The notes: generated from the sequence alone by a model not told the origin. DNA of 62,365 nucleotides from Syntrophopropionicum sp964397525 (GCA_964397525.1 CAYNIY010000005.1:1-62365), one strand, 5' to 3'; shown: positions 30,631 through 40,162, numbered from the stretch's first letter. Translations and numbers: made by a program.

Positions 30631-30824
30631 CACCCGACCACTTCCTGCACCCTGCCAATTACGCCGTTATCCAGGCGCACTTTGATGCCGCGGTGGTGGA
30701 CGGCGCTCCTGGTGAGGATGTCTTTTACCACGCCCTCGGTCAACTGACCGCTGCATTGGTGCTGCTTTTGGATTACTCTTACTCTTGCTCCGGGATGGAT
30801 ATTTTTTCGTTCTGTGCCTAACAT
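30630..30824 (-). CDS. ywbE: YwbE-family protein (DUF2196)
   Basis: 64-aa basic protein with RKNIHPGARVRVIQKQHQ, GQLTEGVVKDILT, HHRGIKVRLDNGVIGRVQEV, the full DUF2196 pattern. These look like small nucleic-acid-binding or ribosome-associated folds, although the function is unknown. ATG 30824 has GAGGT at proper spacing, while ATG 30830 abuts it. Operon with the ArsC-like gene (1-bp overlap) and preceded by a P-type ATPase 17 bp upstream in the same direction. Confidence 0.88.
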   Translation of the reverse strand: MLGTERKNIHPGARVRVIQKQHQCSGQLTEGVVKDILTRSAVHHRGIKVRLDNGVIGRVQEVVG

Positions 30825-30841
30825 GATCATACCTCTATATC

Positions 30842-33394
30842 CTACTGGTTGTATTTATGCTTGCCGTTGAACTTCTTGAGCAGCTCGAACCACAGGATGC
30901 TGAAAATACCTGCCGCCAGGCAGATCCCGAGGTCGGCAGGGTGCATCTCTGCAAAGCGGAACAAGTCACGGAGTAACGGCACGTACAGCGCCAGGACGAG
31001 GAAAACCAACGCTCCGCCCACTACCCACCATAACGCGGCGTTTGGTTTGCGCAGCGTTTCAAAAACAGTGCCCGACCATGAGAGGTTCGTGAAGATCAGC
31101 CCGAGGTTGGCCAGGATCAGCGTGGTGAAGGACAGGGTGCGCGCTTCTTCTTCGCCCCGCCCGCTGTAATAAGAGATGGCAAAAACGGCCAGCACGATCA
31201 GCAGCACGTTGATGCCCTGCATCAGGCTCAGGCCCACTGTCCGCCTGCCAAATAAAGGCTCTTTCGGGTCGCGCGGCGGGCGTTTCATCACATCGTCCTC
31301 CTCTGGTTCAGCCTCAAAGACAACTGAACATGCCGGATCAATGATCAGCTCCAGGAACACGACGTGCACGGGCAGGAGGACTAGCGGCCAGCCCATCAGC
31401 ACCGGGATCAGCGACATGCCGGCAATCGGCACGTGAATGGCAAAAATATAGGCAATCGCTTTTTTCAGGTTGTCAAAAATCCTTCTGCCCAGCACGACTG
31501 TCTCAACGATGGAAGAAAAATCGTCGTCCAACAGCACCAGGTCCGATGACTCGCGGGCCACGTCGGTGCCCCTCCCGCCCATCGCGATACCGATGTGCGC
31601 AGATTTTAAGGCCGGCGCGTCGTTCACGCCGTCCCCGGTCATAGCCACGATATCGTTATTGGCTTTCAGAGCATTTACCAGGCGCAGCTTCTGTTCGGGT
31701 ACTACCCGCGCAAATATGTTGACAGTCCTGAGGCGTCTCTGCAGCTCCAGGTCGTCCATCTCGTCCAGTTCAGGGCCGGTGATCACTTCGTCCACCGGGG
31801 CCAACCCGGCCTGGCCGGCGATAGTGCGGGCTGTAATCGGGTAGTCGCCGGTGATCATCACCACCCGGATGCCTGCGGAATAACACTTTTTAATTGCTTC
31901 AGGGACTGCCGGGCGCAGTGGATCGGCAAACCCTACCAGCCCCAGGAACTGAAAATTGAAGTCGTGCTGCTTCCCCGGCAGCTCGGCTTTTTGAAAACTG
32001 GCCTTGGCCACACCAAGGACCCGCAGTCCTTCTGCGGCCATAGCACTGACACTCAGCGCCAGGTCCGAGCACTCTTCTTCATCAAGATGACACAGGTCGG
32101 CTATCGCCTCCGGCGCACCCTTGGCGGCAATTATATACGATTGGCTGTCCGGGGACAGCCAGATACGGGACAGCGCCAGCAGCTTCTGAGACAGGGGGTA
32201 CTCCTGGACCAATGTCCAGCCTTCGTGGATATGGCTGGTACCGGACAGGTAATGTTCACCCAATTGTTTGATCGCCGCTTCCATCGGATCGAAGGGATCT
32301 TTCTGGCTGGCCAGGATGCTGAACTCAATAGTTTCGTGGAAAGTTTCCGGGAACTGGGTGTTCTGGTCATCGACCTCATAAAATTCCCCGTTAGCAAAGA
32401 TCCTGGCCACTGTCATCTGGTTCTGGGTGAGCGTGCCTGTTTTGTCCACGCAGAGCACCGTGGCCGAACCCAGTGTCTCTACGGCGGGCACGTTGCGGGT
32501 AAGGACTCTCTTTTGTGAGATGCGCCAGGCCCCCAGGGCCAGGAAAACGGTCAGCACAACCGGCAGTTCTTCCGGGATCGTGGCCATAGCCATAGTAGTG
32601 CCTGCGAGAAAGCCGTTCAGCCAGCTGCCCCTGGTGATGCCGTATACAATTACAACCACGCTGCAGAGCGATAAGCCCACGATGGCCAGGTTGCGGACCA
32701 GCCGCCCGGTCTCCTTTTGCAGCAAGGTATCTCCGGTCTCCACCGCCTGCAGAGCCCTGCCGATTTTACCGATTTCTGTCTGCAGCCCGATGGCCTGCAC
32801 GAGGGCGATTCCCTGCCCCCTCACTACCATCGTGCCGGAGTAAACGAAGGGCAAATTGTCACCGCCGGGACGTCCCATCTCCATAGGATTTTCACAGTTT
32901 ATCTTGGAAACCGGCATTGATTCACCGGTCAGCAGCGATTCATCAACCGAAAGGTTGACGCAGGATAAAAGCACTGCATCAGCCGGTACGCGATCTCCTT
33001 CTGCCAGCATCATGATATCGCCGCGGACGACTTCACGGCCGGCGATGCGCTTTGGTACCCCGTTGCGGATAACCAGCGCGCGCGGGCTGGACAGGTCGCG
33101 CAAGGCATCCAGCGCCCGTTCCGTCTTGCGTTCCTGGTAAAAGGTAATGCCCATGACGACAAACACAAAGCCCAGCAGGATCATTGCTTCCCTGATATCG
33201 CCGAGCAGGAGATAAATGGCGCCGCAGGCCACGAGCAGCAGGAACATCGGTTCCCGCACCACTTCAAAGGCAATGGCGAAGACGCTGCGCTCTTTTGCCG
33301 AGGGCAGCTCGTTATATCCTTCTTCCTCCAGCTTACCGGCGGCTTCCTTGTCGGTCAGCCCGGAAAAGCTGTTTAGATCAAGCTCGTTGATCAT
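30842..33394 (-). CDS. P-type cation ATPase of the PEEL subgroup (substrate unknown)
   Basis: 850-aa pump with DKTGTLT, TGDGVNDAPALKSAHIGIAMG and MITGDYPITA. The M4 motif is IPEELPVVLT instead of PEGLP. M5 (AIHVPIAGMSLIP) lacks the Asn/Glu pair of Ca and Na,K pumps. M6 reads FLELIIDPACSVVFEAEPEE. These changes argue against a SERCA-like Ca site, so the transported ion is uncertain. About ten membrane helices are present. Start ATG 33394 has GGAGGCGG. A TATAAT-containing AT-rich promoter region lies upstream. Next to a second, quite different P-ATPase. Confidence 0.88.
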   Translation of the reverse strand: MINELDLNSFSGLTDKEAAGKLEEEGYNELPSAKERSVFAIAFEVVREPMFLLLVACGAIYLLLGDIREAMILLGFVFVVMGITFYQERKTERALDALRDLSSPRALVIRNGVPKRIAGREVVRGDIMMLAEGDRVPADAVLLSCVNLSVDESLLTGESMPVSKINCENPMEMGRPGGDNLPFVYSGTMVVRGQGIALVQAIGLQTEIGKIGRALQAVETGDTLLQKETGRLVRNLAIVGLSLCSVVVIVYGITRGSWLNGFLAGTTMAMATIPEELPVVLTVFLALGAWRISQKRVLTRNVPAVETLGSATVLCVDKTGTLTQNQMTVARIFANGEFYEVDDQNTQFPETFHETIEFSILASQKDPFDPMEAAIKQLGEHYLSGTSHIHEGWTLVQEYPLSQKLLALSRIWLSPDSQSYIIAAKGAPEAIADLCHLDEEECSDLALSVSAMAAEGLRVLGVAKASFQKAELPGKQHDFNFQFLGLVGFADPLRPAVPEAIKKCYSAGIRVVMITGDYPITARTIAGQAGLAPVDEVITGPELDEMDDLELQRRLRTVNIFARVVPEQKLRLVNALKANNDIVAMTGDGVNDAPALKSAHIGIAMGGRGTDVARESSDLVLLDDDFSSIVETVVLGRRIFDNLKKAIAYIFAIHVPIAGMSLIPVLMGWPLVLLPVHVVFLELIIDPACSVVFEAEPEEDDVMKRPPRDPKEPLFGRRTVGLSLMQGINVLLIVLAVFAISYYSGRGEEEARTLSFTTLILANLGLIFTNLSWSGTVFETLRKPNAALWWVVGGALVFLVLALYVPLLRDLFRFAEMHPADLGICLAAGIFSILWFELLKKFNGKHKYNQ

Positions 33395-33499
33395 GGTCCG
33401 CCTCCAAAATACAACTCATTATCCTATTATACTAAAAAAATTGTTAATCCTAGAATTATACCTCTATTTGTTAAAAAAATACACTGCTGAATATAAAAT

Positions 33500-33522
33500 A
33501 AAAAAACCGCGTCTGCGGTTAT
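33500..33522 (-). terminator. Intrinsic terminator
   Basis: AACCGC / GCGGTT with a 4-nt loop, followed on the minus strand by a T-run, right after the 98-aa hypothetical gene. Confidence 0.8.
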
Positions 33523-33562
33523 TTTATGTTTTGATGAAATTCTAAAATCAAGGGTGACCGCA

Positions 33563-33859
33563 TTAACGGGTACGGGTTATATACCTGCCGATCTTATCTG
33601 AGTGATCATCAACGAGGTTCATATGCCAGCCCTTGCCTTCCAGGTAAGCTATCGCTCTTTTAATCAGGTTTACATTAATCGGCGTTTCACTCATTTTCGG
33701 CCATAGTATCCGGATGGCAATCAAGTAATCACGCACACGGATGTCTTCCTTGCCGATCAGGTGCTTCATGAGCCTCATCTCCAGGGTGGCCACAAAATTA
33801 ATTTTTTCCCGGTCATCCAAGGTTAGTTTGTTTTTTTTCAGTAGTTGTTCTGCCGTCAT
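33563..33859 (-). CDS. Hypothetical protein, 98 aa
   Basis: A small helical soluble protein, not recognised. It is rich in charged residues with a repeated hydrophobic pattern (INFVATLEMRLMKHLIG, DYLIAIRILWPKM, LIKRAIAYLEGKGWHM). It has no signal or membrane segment. GAGGAGGC lies before the ATG, and its own terminator follows. It lies between two P-ATPase genes with its own leader of about 100 bp that contains hairpins, so it seems to be independently expressed. Confidence 0.65.
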   Translation of the reverse strand: MTAEQLLKKNKLTLDDREKINFVATLEMRLMKHLIGKEDIRVRDYLIAIRILWPKMSETPINVNLIKRAIAYLEGKGWHMNLVDDHSDKIGRYITRTR

Positions 33860-33912
33860 TATTAAAAATGCCTCCTCTTATTTCTGCATAATTTTTTTGA
33901 TATAAAACATAA

Positions 33913-33969
33913 AAGCCCCCGCGGTTATTGCGATCATAACCTCGAGGCTTAAAAAGGTAACATACCTTT
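33913..33969 (-). promoter_or_regulatory. Two hairpins in the leader/terminator zone between P-ATPase and the 98-aa gene
   Basis: AAAGGTA / TACCTTT (3-nt loop, 33953-33969), and an outer AAGCC / GGCTT stem with an inner GGTTAT / ATAACC stem (33914-33950). On the minus strand both are followed by T-rich sequence. They could terminate the upstream ATPase transcript or form a leader for the 98-aa gene. Confidence 0.5.
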
Positions 33970-33992
33970 GCGGAAACGATTTTTAATAATTC

Positions 33993-34064
33993 TTATTGAT
34001 TAATTAAACCACAAATTTGATAATTTTGCAACTTTTTTAAATATTCTGAATAATGCTTTTGTGC
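33993..34064 (-). other. Open frame after the gap, possible C-terminus of the P-type ATPase
   Basis: 23 codons (QKHYSEYLKKLQNYQICGLINQ at the end) are open from the gap to a stop at 33993. Composition is AT-rich, unlike the ATPase body. Since the gap length is unknown, this may or may not be the real end of the pump. Confidence 0.3.
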
Positions 34065-34164
34065 NNNNNNNNNNNNNNNNNNNNNNNNNNNNNNNNNNNN
34101 NNNNNNNNNNNNNNNNNNNNNNNNNNNNNNNNNNNNNNNNNNNNNNNNNNNNNNNNNNNNNNNN
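34065..34164. other. Assembly gap (100 N)
   Basis: Exactly 100 N inside the C-terminal membrane domain of a P-type ATPase. Confidence 0.99.
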
Positions 34165-36563
34165 CGGCAGGCAAAGAGGTTGGCCATCTGGGCCATCACG
34201 ATACCCGCCAGGCAGGCCGTAGTAGCCTGCAGGTAAACTGGGTCGCCATACCCGGGCTGCACCCCCCACTGCCAGCCGCCGCTGTACATCACGTAAAAAT
34301 ATCCCGCCATGCCCGCCATTGCTTCGATTATGCCCAGAAAAGCAAAGGCTCTGACCAGCAGCCCGGTATTCATCAGCCGCTCATCCCGGCTGCGGGGCGG
34401 CTTTTTCATTGCCCCCATACTGGGTTTTTCCAAGCCCAGGGCCAGGGCGGGAAAAAGATCCGTGCCCAGGTCGATCGCTATAACCTGGATGATGGGCAGC
34501 GGCAGCGGAATCCTCAACAGCACAAAACTGAGATAAGGTACGATTTCTGCTGTATTGCTGGATAAAACATATGTGATGAATTTCCTGATGTTGGAATAAA
34601 CAGCGCGCCCTTCTTCCACGGCACTGACAATCGTGGCAAAGTGATCGTCCAGGAGCACGATATCAGCTGTTTCACGCGCTACGTCGTTGCCGCGCAGCCC
34701 CATAGCGATGCCGATATCAGACTTGCGCAGGGCCGGGGCGTCATTAACCCCGTCGCCGGTCATGGCCACCACTTCACCCATCTCCTGCAGTGCTGTAACA
34801 ATCGTCAGTTTGTGCTCCGGTTTCATGCGGGCAAAGACAATGTGCGGTGAGCGCAGTGCTTCCTTGATCTTTTCAGGGCTCATCTCTTCAATAGCGCTGC
34901 CGGTCAGCAGCACCGGCTCGCCCTCATCCGGTACTATTTTAGCCTGGCGGGCGATCGCCTGAGCAGTGGCAGGCATATCTCCCGTGATCATCATCACCCG
35001 GATACCGGCATCATGGCACAATTTAACAGACTCAGGCACATCCCGGCGAATTGGATCAACCAAACCTACAAGCCCCAGGAAAGTCATGCCTTTTTCCCAG
35101 GTTGCCGCGTCACCACAGCTTTCTCCATTGGTTTTTTCAGCCAGCGCCATCACCCGCATAGCCTGCCCCGCCATCTCAGCCGCTGCCTTTTCCACAGTGC
35201 TGAGATCCGCGCCGGCCAGGTTGCACAGGGGCGGGATAACCTCCACGGCGCCCTTGGTGACAGCCAAGCGGCGCCCTTTTTCATCCAGACCGTAAACTAC
35301 TGTCATTCTCTTTCTTTCGGGGGTAAAGCCGTACTCTTCCTGGCGGACGGATGGCGGAAAATTGTCCGGCTTGTTACTATAGTGTTCCGCGGCAGCCCGC
35401 ACCAGCGCCAGCTCCATCGGGTCACCGGTCCAGCCTTCTTCGGACAGTGAAAATGTGATGCTGTTGGCGAGGCCCATTGCCATATACGCCTTTTCTCTTG
35501 TTTCCTCACTGTCGTTCAGGAACCAGACTTTTTCCACCCGCATGTTGTTTTCAGTAATCGTACCGGTTTTGTCGGTACAGATCACAGTCGTGCAGCCCAG
35601 CGTCTCAATAGCGTTCAGTTTTTTGACCAGGGCATTGCGCCTGGCCATGCGCTGGCTGCCGGCGGCCAGGGTCAATGTTACTGTGGGCATCAGCCCTTCA
35701 GGTACCAGCGCCACGATGGTACCGATGGCAAACAGCATGTTCTGCCAGACTGTTCTGCCCATCAGCAGGCCCAAAATAAAAAAAACAGCACCTATACTCA
35801 GCGCAATCAGGCTGATCGTCCTGGAACCCTTTTCAATCTCCTGTTCAAGCGGGCTCAAAGTTCTCTTGATCCCAGTGGTCAATAGGGATACCCGTCCGAA
35901 CTGGGTTTTGCTGCCGGTGGCAAAGACTACACCATGCCCCCTGCCGGCCAGCACCAGCGTGCCGGAGTACACGATGTTATCCGCCTCAAAAAGTGTGCCG
36001 GCGGCGGAAGGCTGGGCTGTCCTGGTTAAAACGTCCGACTCGCCGGTGAGGGTGGCGTTGCTGACTTTCAGGTCATGTGTTTCGACCAGGCGGAGGTCAG
36101 CGGGCACCTTGTCGCCTTCCTGCAGGATAACGACATCGCCCTCGACCAGCAAATCCACCGGCACCTCCGTCATTTCCCCGGCGCGGAGCGCATTTGCCTG
36201 CAGCGGCAGCAGGCTTTCCAGCGCCTCGGTGGCTTTTTCGGCACGGTATTCCTGGACGAAGCTGAAAGTGCCATTGATAAAGATAATCGCTACGATAGCC
36301 CAACCCAGCGTCGACATGTTCTCACCGGGCTGGAAGTAATCGGCCAGGAAACATAGGGCAGCAGCACTCCAGAGCACCAGGGCAAAAAAGTGGGTAAACT
36401 GTTTGCTTACCCGGCCTGCCCTGGCCAGCAGGAGTTTGAATACATCCTCCTTTTTGCTGACTGCGGACAGCCTTTTACCCGCCTCTTCCGACGTCAGGCC
36501 ATCGGGGTGTGTCTTTTGAGAAAGATAGACTTCCTCTATATCCAGTTTCTGAATGGTATCCAT
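34165..36563 (-). CDS. Na,K-ATPase-like (P2C-type) cation ATPase, C-terminus lost in gap
   Basis: About 800 residues are visible. It has DKTGTITENNM, TGDGVNDAPALRKSDIGIAMG and M4 VPEGLMPTVTLTLAAGSQRMARRNALVKKLNAIETLG. M5 SSNTAEIVPYLSFVLLRIPLPL and M6 IDLGTDLFPALALG follow the animal Na,K-ATPase pattern closely. The ligand positions equivalent to Glu327, Asn776, Glu779, Asp804 and Asp808 are all kept, while the SERCA Asn of M6 is replaced by Asp. It may thus pump Na+ (perhaps against K+ or H+). The last membrane helices lie in or beyond the gap. It starts at ATG 36563, 34 bp after uridine kinase in the same direction. Confidence 0.87.
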
Positions 36564-36597
36564 TTCCAGTCACCAGGCTTATGTTTATTTACCTGCT

Positions 36598-37224
36598 TTA
36601 GTTACAAGCAATACGATCTTCCAAATAATTCTCGACCAGGGAAGAGAGCAGGTCGATTGCAATTTCATTTTGACCGCCTCTCGGCACGATGATATCGGCA
36701 TGTCTTTTGGAAGGTTCAACAAAAGCTTCGTGCATCGGCTTAACCGTTGTCAGGTAGCGGTTGATCGCTTTTTCCAGGGTGCTGCCACGTTCCTTTAAAT
36801 CCCTCTCCAGCCGCCGGATCAAGCGGATGTCCGGGTCTGCATCTACAAAAACCTTGATATCCAGGACCGAGAGGATATCCGGGATAGCCAAAACCAGGAT
36901 CCCTTCCAGTATAACCACCGGCCTGGCAGGCATTGAATTTGTTTTTGGGCCCCGGGTATGGGCAAGATAATCATAAATCGGCGCTTCAATGGCAGCCCCC
37001 TGCCGCAGTTGATTTAAATGGGACAGCAATAACTGGCTGTCAAAAGAGTCCGGGTGATCTAAATTAAGCTTATCCCGTTCTTCCAACGACATCTCCGAAC
37101 GGTCCAAATAATACCAGTCCTGCTGCATATAGGTCACATCATCAGTCCCCAGCCTCCCTGCAATAGCGCGTGCCACAGTTGTCTTGCCGGCGCCTGTCCC
37201 ACCGGCGATACCGATAATCAGCAA
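36598..37224 (-). CDS. udk: Uridine kinase
   Basis: 208-aa nucleoside kinase that phosphorylates uridine and cytidine for pyrimidine salvage. P-loop GIAGGTGAGKTT is near residues 5-16. QQDWYYLD, NLDHPDSFD and PIYDYLAHTR are the substrate-binding motifs, and RRLERDLKERG is the lid. The TTG at 37224 is preferred because GGAGGT lies 7 nt before it. The ATG at 37239 would include that site within the coding region and has nothing upstream. First gene before the P2C-type ATPase. Confidence 0.9.
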   Translation of the reverse strand: MLIIGIAGGTGAGKTTVARAIAGRLGTDDVTYMQQDWYYLDRSEMSLEERDKLNLDHPDSFDSQLLLSHLNQLRQGAAIEAPIYDYLAHTRGPKTNSMPARPVVILEGILVLAIPDILSVLDIKVFVDADPDIRLIRRLERDLKERGSTLEKAINRYLTTVKPMHEAFVEPSKRHADIIVPRGGQNEIAIDLLSSLVENYLEDRIACN

Positions 37225-37293
37225 TGTCTTTACCTCCATTTTTGTGTTGTAATATTTATCTGTTGCACTGATGCGATGATATTTTATATTATA

Positions 37294-38910
37294 TCATTTT
37301 TTTATGAGCTTATTGTATTCTTCATCCAGGCGGCATCGCTCCTGTGTATCACCGCAGTCCGCTATTTTGCCGGCCAGCTCGGATAGTTTGAGCTGCAGCA
37401 GCAGGTCTTCCATCTCTTTCTCCCGCAAGTTGGGCTGGCTCCGAAAGTCATTAAAGTATTCCTTCAAGCGCCCTTCATGTGTTTTTATTGTGCCGTCCTC
37501 AATCAGCAGCAGCCGTTCGGACACATTGTCCAGGAATTTCCTGTCGTGGGATATGATCAGAAGCGTTCCCCCGTATTCCTGCAGCACCTCCTCCAGAGCT
37601 TCCATGGACGCGATGTCCAGGTAGTTGGTCGGCTCATCCAGGATGATGAAATTGGCGCCGCCCGTCAGGACTTTCACCAGCGAAAGCTTTACTTTTTCCC
37701 CGCCGCTCAGCACCGCCGCCTTTTTATAGATATCTTTTCCCCGAAAAAGAAAGCGCGCCAGGATGGTCCTGACCGTTGACTCGGGCTGGCTGCTTGCTTT
37801 CAAAATGTTTTCCAATACTGTGTCCCGGTAATCAAGGTTTGAGATCAACTCTTGGTTAAAATAACCGGTAACAGTGCCGGGGGCGAGCTTCACTCCCGGG
37901 CCGCTGCTGGCGATTAGATTAGCCAGGGTGGTCTTGCCGCTGCCGTTGGCGCCCACCAAAGCTGTCTTTTTGCCCCTGGGTATATCGAAACAAGCTTGAT
38001 GGAAAATACGCCTGCTGCCGAAATACAGGTTGATGTCCCGCCCTGACGCCACAGTCTTGGAAACGGCATCGGCGGCTTGGCTGATGTTGATTTTTATTTT
38101 TGGATACTCCTGCGGTTTTTCTTTGATCGCGAGCTTTTCCAGCCTGGTTGCTACCGCTTTGACCGTCCGGTTTAATTTCTGCTGGATTTGTGTTGATTCC
38201 CTTTTGTGCAGCCGCGCTTCGGAATTGCCCATTCTTTTGGGTGTTTTCCTGATCTTTTTAACATTACCGCGCCGCTCGGTCAGCGTCTCTTCCAGCCTGT
38301 TACTCTCCCGGACATATTGTCGGTACTCAAAAAGCTGCCGCTCAAATGCCGCTTCCCGCTGCCGCAGGTAATCAGAATAGTTGCCCTGGTAAACCAGCAG
38401 CCTGGCGTCCCGGATTTCGATTATTTTACGGCAGAGGTGGTCCAGCAGCGACCTGTCGTGGGAAACCAGCAGCATCGCGCCCCTGAATGCTGCCAGCTTT
38501 TCTTCCAGCAGCCTGATCCCCGCCAGGTCCAGGTTGGTGGTGGGCTCGTCGGCCAAAAGCAGGCCGGCGCCTTGATCAAAGCCGGAAGCGATCTGCAGCC
38601 TTGTCTTTTCGCCCCCGCTGGCATATGCCTCGTCGACATCACTGACCTTAAACTCCCTGGACAGCTTCCGGGCGGGCGCAGACAAAGTGCCGTCCTCCTG
38701 CCCGATGTAGGAAAGCCGGGCGCGCAGTTCAAGGCAGCCCTCATCAGGGCAGCGGCGGCCCGCCAGGAGATCCAGCAGCGTTGTTTTACCGGAACCGTTG
38801 ACGCCGACGATGCCGATCTTTTCCCCATAATAGACCTTCAAATCATCAAAACGGAGAATCAACCTGTCACCGTAATATTTCTTGATGTTGCATGCCTGCA
38901 GTAACAGCAT
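37294..38910 (-). CDS. ABC-F ribosome-protection-type ATPase
   Basis: 538-aa soluble protein with two ATP-binding cassettes and no membrane domain: Walker A GVNGSGKTT and GANGSGKTT, signatures ASGGEKTRLQ and LSGGEKVKLSL, and LLADEPTTNLD and ILDEPTNYLD. The inter-domain linker (about residues 175-270, rich in Arg/Lys/Glu) is the P-site interaction motif region. The compact form and linker resemble the antibiotic-resistance ABC-Fs (Vga/Lsa/Msr group) more than housekeeping EttA/Uup, so release of drugs from the ribosome is a reasonable guess. Start 38910 has GGGGGG upstream. An upstream in-frame extension to 38973 lacks homology. Confidence 0.86.
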   Translation of the reverse strand: MLLLQACNIKKYYGDRLILRFDDLKVYYGEKIGIVGVNGSGKTTLLDLLAGRRCPDEGCLELRARLSYIGQEDGTLSAPARKLSREFKVSDVDEAYASGGEKTRLQIASGFDQGAGLLLADEPTTNLDLAGIRLLEEKLAAFRGAMLLVSHDRSLLDHLCRKIIEIRDARLLVYQGNYSDYLRQREAAFERQLFEYRQYVRESNRLEETLTERRGNVKKIRKTPKRMGNSEARLHKRESTQIQQKLNRTVKAVATRLEKLAIKEKPQEYPKIKINISQAADAVSKTVASGRDINLYFGSRRIFHQACFDIPRGKKTALVGANGSGKTTLANLIASSGPGVKLAPGTVTGYFNQELISNLDYRDTVLENILKASSQPESTVRTILARFLFRGKDIYKKAAVLSGGEKVKLSLVKVLTGGANFIILDEPTNYLDIASMEALEEVLQEYGGTLLIISHDRKFLDNVSERLLLIEDGTIKTHEGRLKEYFNDFRSQPNLREKEMEDLLLQLKLSELAGKIADCGDTQERCRLDEEYNKLIKK

Positions 38911-39200
38911 AAAAAATCCCCCCGAACATGTTGATTTCGGAAGGATTACCCTCTTAATACCCGTTAATAACAATTTAACAGTGAACCATTAATCAAAAGC
39001 AAAATGCTTTAATAACGTTCTTTATACGGGCATATTTAAAACAAGGTGAGGATAACCCATCCCGGAACAGAATTGCCCCTGCAATTCGTAATAAATTTTT
39101 TGTTCCAGAACTAGCTGTTCCTCATCCCTCTTTACCCTTACCTTTCTTCTATTCTGAGAATATATTAACAGAAATGCCTTCGCCATTCAAGGCTGTCATA

Positions 39201-39276
39201 TCCGGGAGGCAGTACCGGAAAAACCCGGACAGATGAGGGCGGGCCGAAACCCGCCTGCAGGTATTGGCATGATACC
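39201..39276. repeat. Cluster of three consecutive hairpins
   Basis: TCCGGG / CCCGGA (39201-39229), GGCGGG / CCCGCC with CCGAAA loop (39238-39255) and GGTAT / ATACC with 7-nt loop (39260-39276). It resembles structured RNA but matches no riboswitch I know. The strand is undetermined. Confidence 0.55.
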
Positions 39277-39301
39277 CGGAGCAATGTCTCTGATTAAACG
39301 T

Positions 39302-39326
39302 AAGCAGGAGAACCATCCCCTTGCTT
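39302..39326. repeat. Degenerate RAYT-associated palindrome R12
   Basis: AAGCA(GG)AGAACCATCCCCTTGCTT: a core with one change (CCATCC for CCGTCC) and short arms. It lies 15 bp after the stop of the BtuF-like gene. Confidence 0.75.
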
Positions 39327-39340
39327 CCCCTGGCAGCAAT

Positions 39341-40162
39341 TTACTCAGGTAGCCGGCGGCCGGTACCAAAAAACAGGCTGTGCAGTTTTTCCATGCCGGC
39401 GATCAGCCTTGGGCCGGGCCGGCAGATTCTGTGGCAGGCTAGGGGGTAAACCCTGTTATCCCGGAAGGCTGTTGTCTGCAGCCACTCATCTCTTGTAATA
39501 TCAGCCGCTGTCATCCGGCAGGGGGGCCTTTCGGCCGCGCAGCCCACGCAGATTGGACGCGGTGCCTGCCCTTTTTCAGCACCGCAAAATAGTATCACTT
39601 CCGGATCGAATTCTGCGACATGCTCCGGCTGCACTTTTATATAGGGATCTTGCGTCTGAAAAGCCATGAGCTTAGCTCCGGCCTTTTCCAGGGCGTCATA
39701 CTGAAATGATCCGGGTCCGGGCGTCATCAGCGGATCCGTGCTCATCACCCGGAACACCCTCGGTTTCAGGCGAGAGGAATTCCCGGCCAGCCGGCAGACC
39801 CTCTCCCGCAAAGCATCGATCAGCAGCCGTGCTGCGGCTTCGATGGTGCACCTTTTCGCAATCTCGTCCATAACCAAAAAAATGTCTTCCACACGTACCG
39901 GGGTGAAAGCGATTACTTCAATCCCCGCACTCCTTAGCTGAGCCGCGGTTTCTCCCTGTACAGCCGCATCGGCCATGACCAGGTCCGGTTTAAGAGCTAT
40001 GACCCTGTCTGTCAGAGGCCGGCCGAATGTGCCGGCTTTATCTATATTTTTGACTGTTTCGGGAAAATCGCAGTGCTCCGTCACCCCGGCCAGATTTGCC
40101 TCCAGGCCCAAAAAGCAAAGCACTTCCGTATACGAAGGCACTAAAGACACAATTCTTGGCAT
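39341..40162 (-). CDS. BtuF-like cobalamin-binding fold protein without export signal
   Basis: 273 aa with the type III periplasmic-binding fold: MPRIVSLVPSYTEVLCFLGLEANLAGVTEHCDFPE, GTFGRPLTDRVIALKPDLVMADAA, and a long central helix. It has no signal peptide or lipobox, so it is probably cytoplasmic. No BtuCD transporter is nearby. An extra Cys cluster (PICVGCAAERPPC) lies near residue 215. Such cytoplasmic homologues may bind corrinoids or metals for another purpose. Start 40162 has GAGGTGAG upstream. A longer frame to 40210 has no support. Confidence 0.8.
   Translation of the reverse strand: MPRIVSLVPSYTEVLCFLGLEANLAGVTEHCDFPETVKNIDKAGTFGRPLTDRVIALKPDLVMADAAVQGETAAQLRSAGIEVIAFTPVRVEDIFLVMDEIAKRCTIEAAARLLIDALRERVCRLAGNSSRLKPRVFRVMSTDPLMTPGPGSFQYDALEKAGAKLMAFQTQDPYIKVQPEHVAEFDPEVILFCGAEKGQAPRPICVGCAAERPPCRMTAADITRDEWLQTTAFRDNRVYPLACHRICRPGPRLIAGMEKLHSLFFGTGRRLPE

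Larger units (their letters stand above)
38911..39340. other. 430-bp intergenic region with several hairpins
   Basis: Upstream of the ABC-F gene and downstream of the BtuF-like gene (both minus strand). It holds an AT-rich leader for abc-F (38911-39060), three consecutive hairpins (39201-39276) and a degenerate RAYT palindrome (39302-39326). No ORF with a ribosome site was seen other than short in-frame extensions of abc-F. Confidence 0.6.

Noticed and set aside
35455..36339. Plus-strand ORF of 294 codons opposite the P2C-type ATPase
   Set aside because: Antisense shadow of a well-supported gene, with no ribosome site or family motif.
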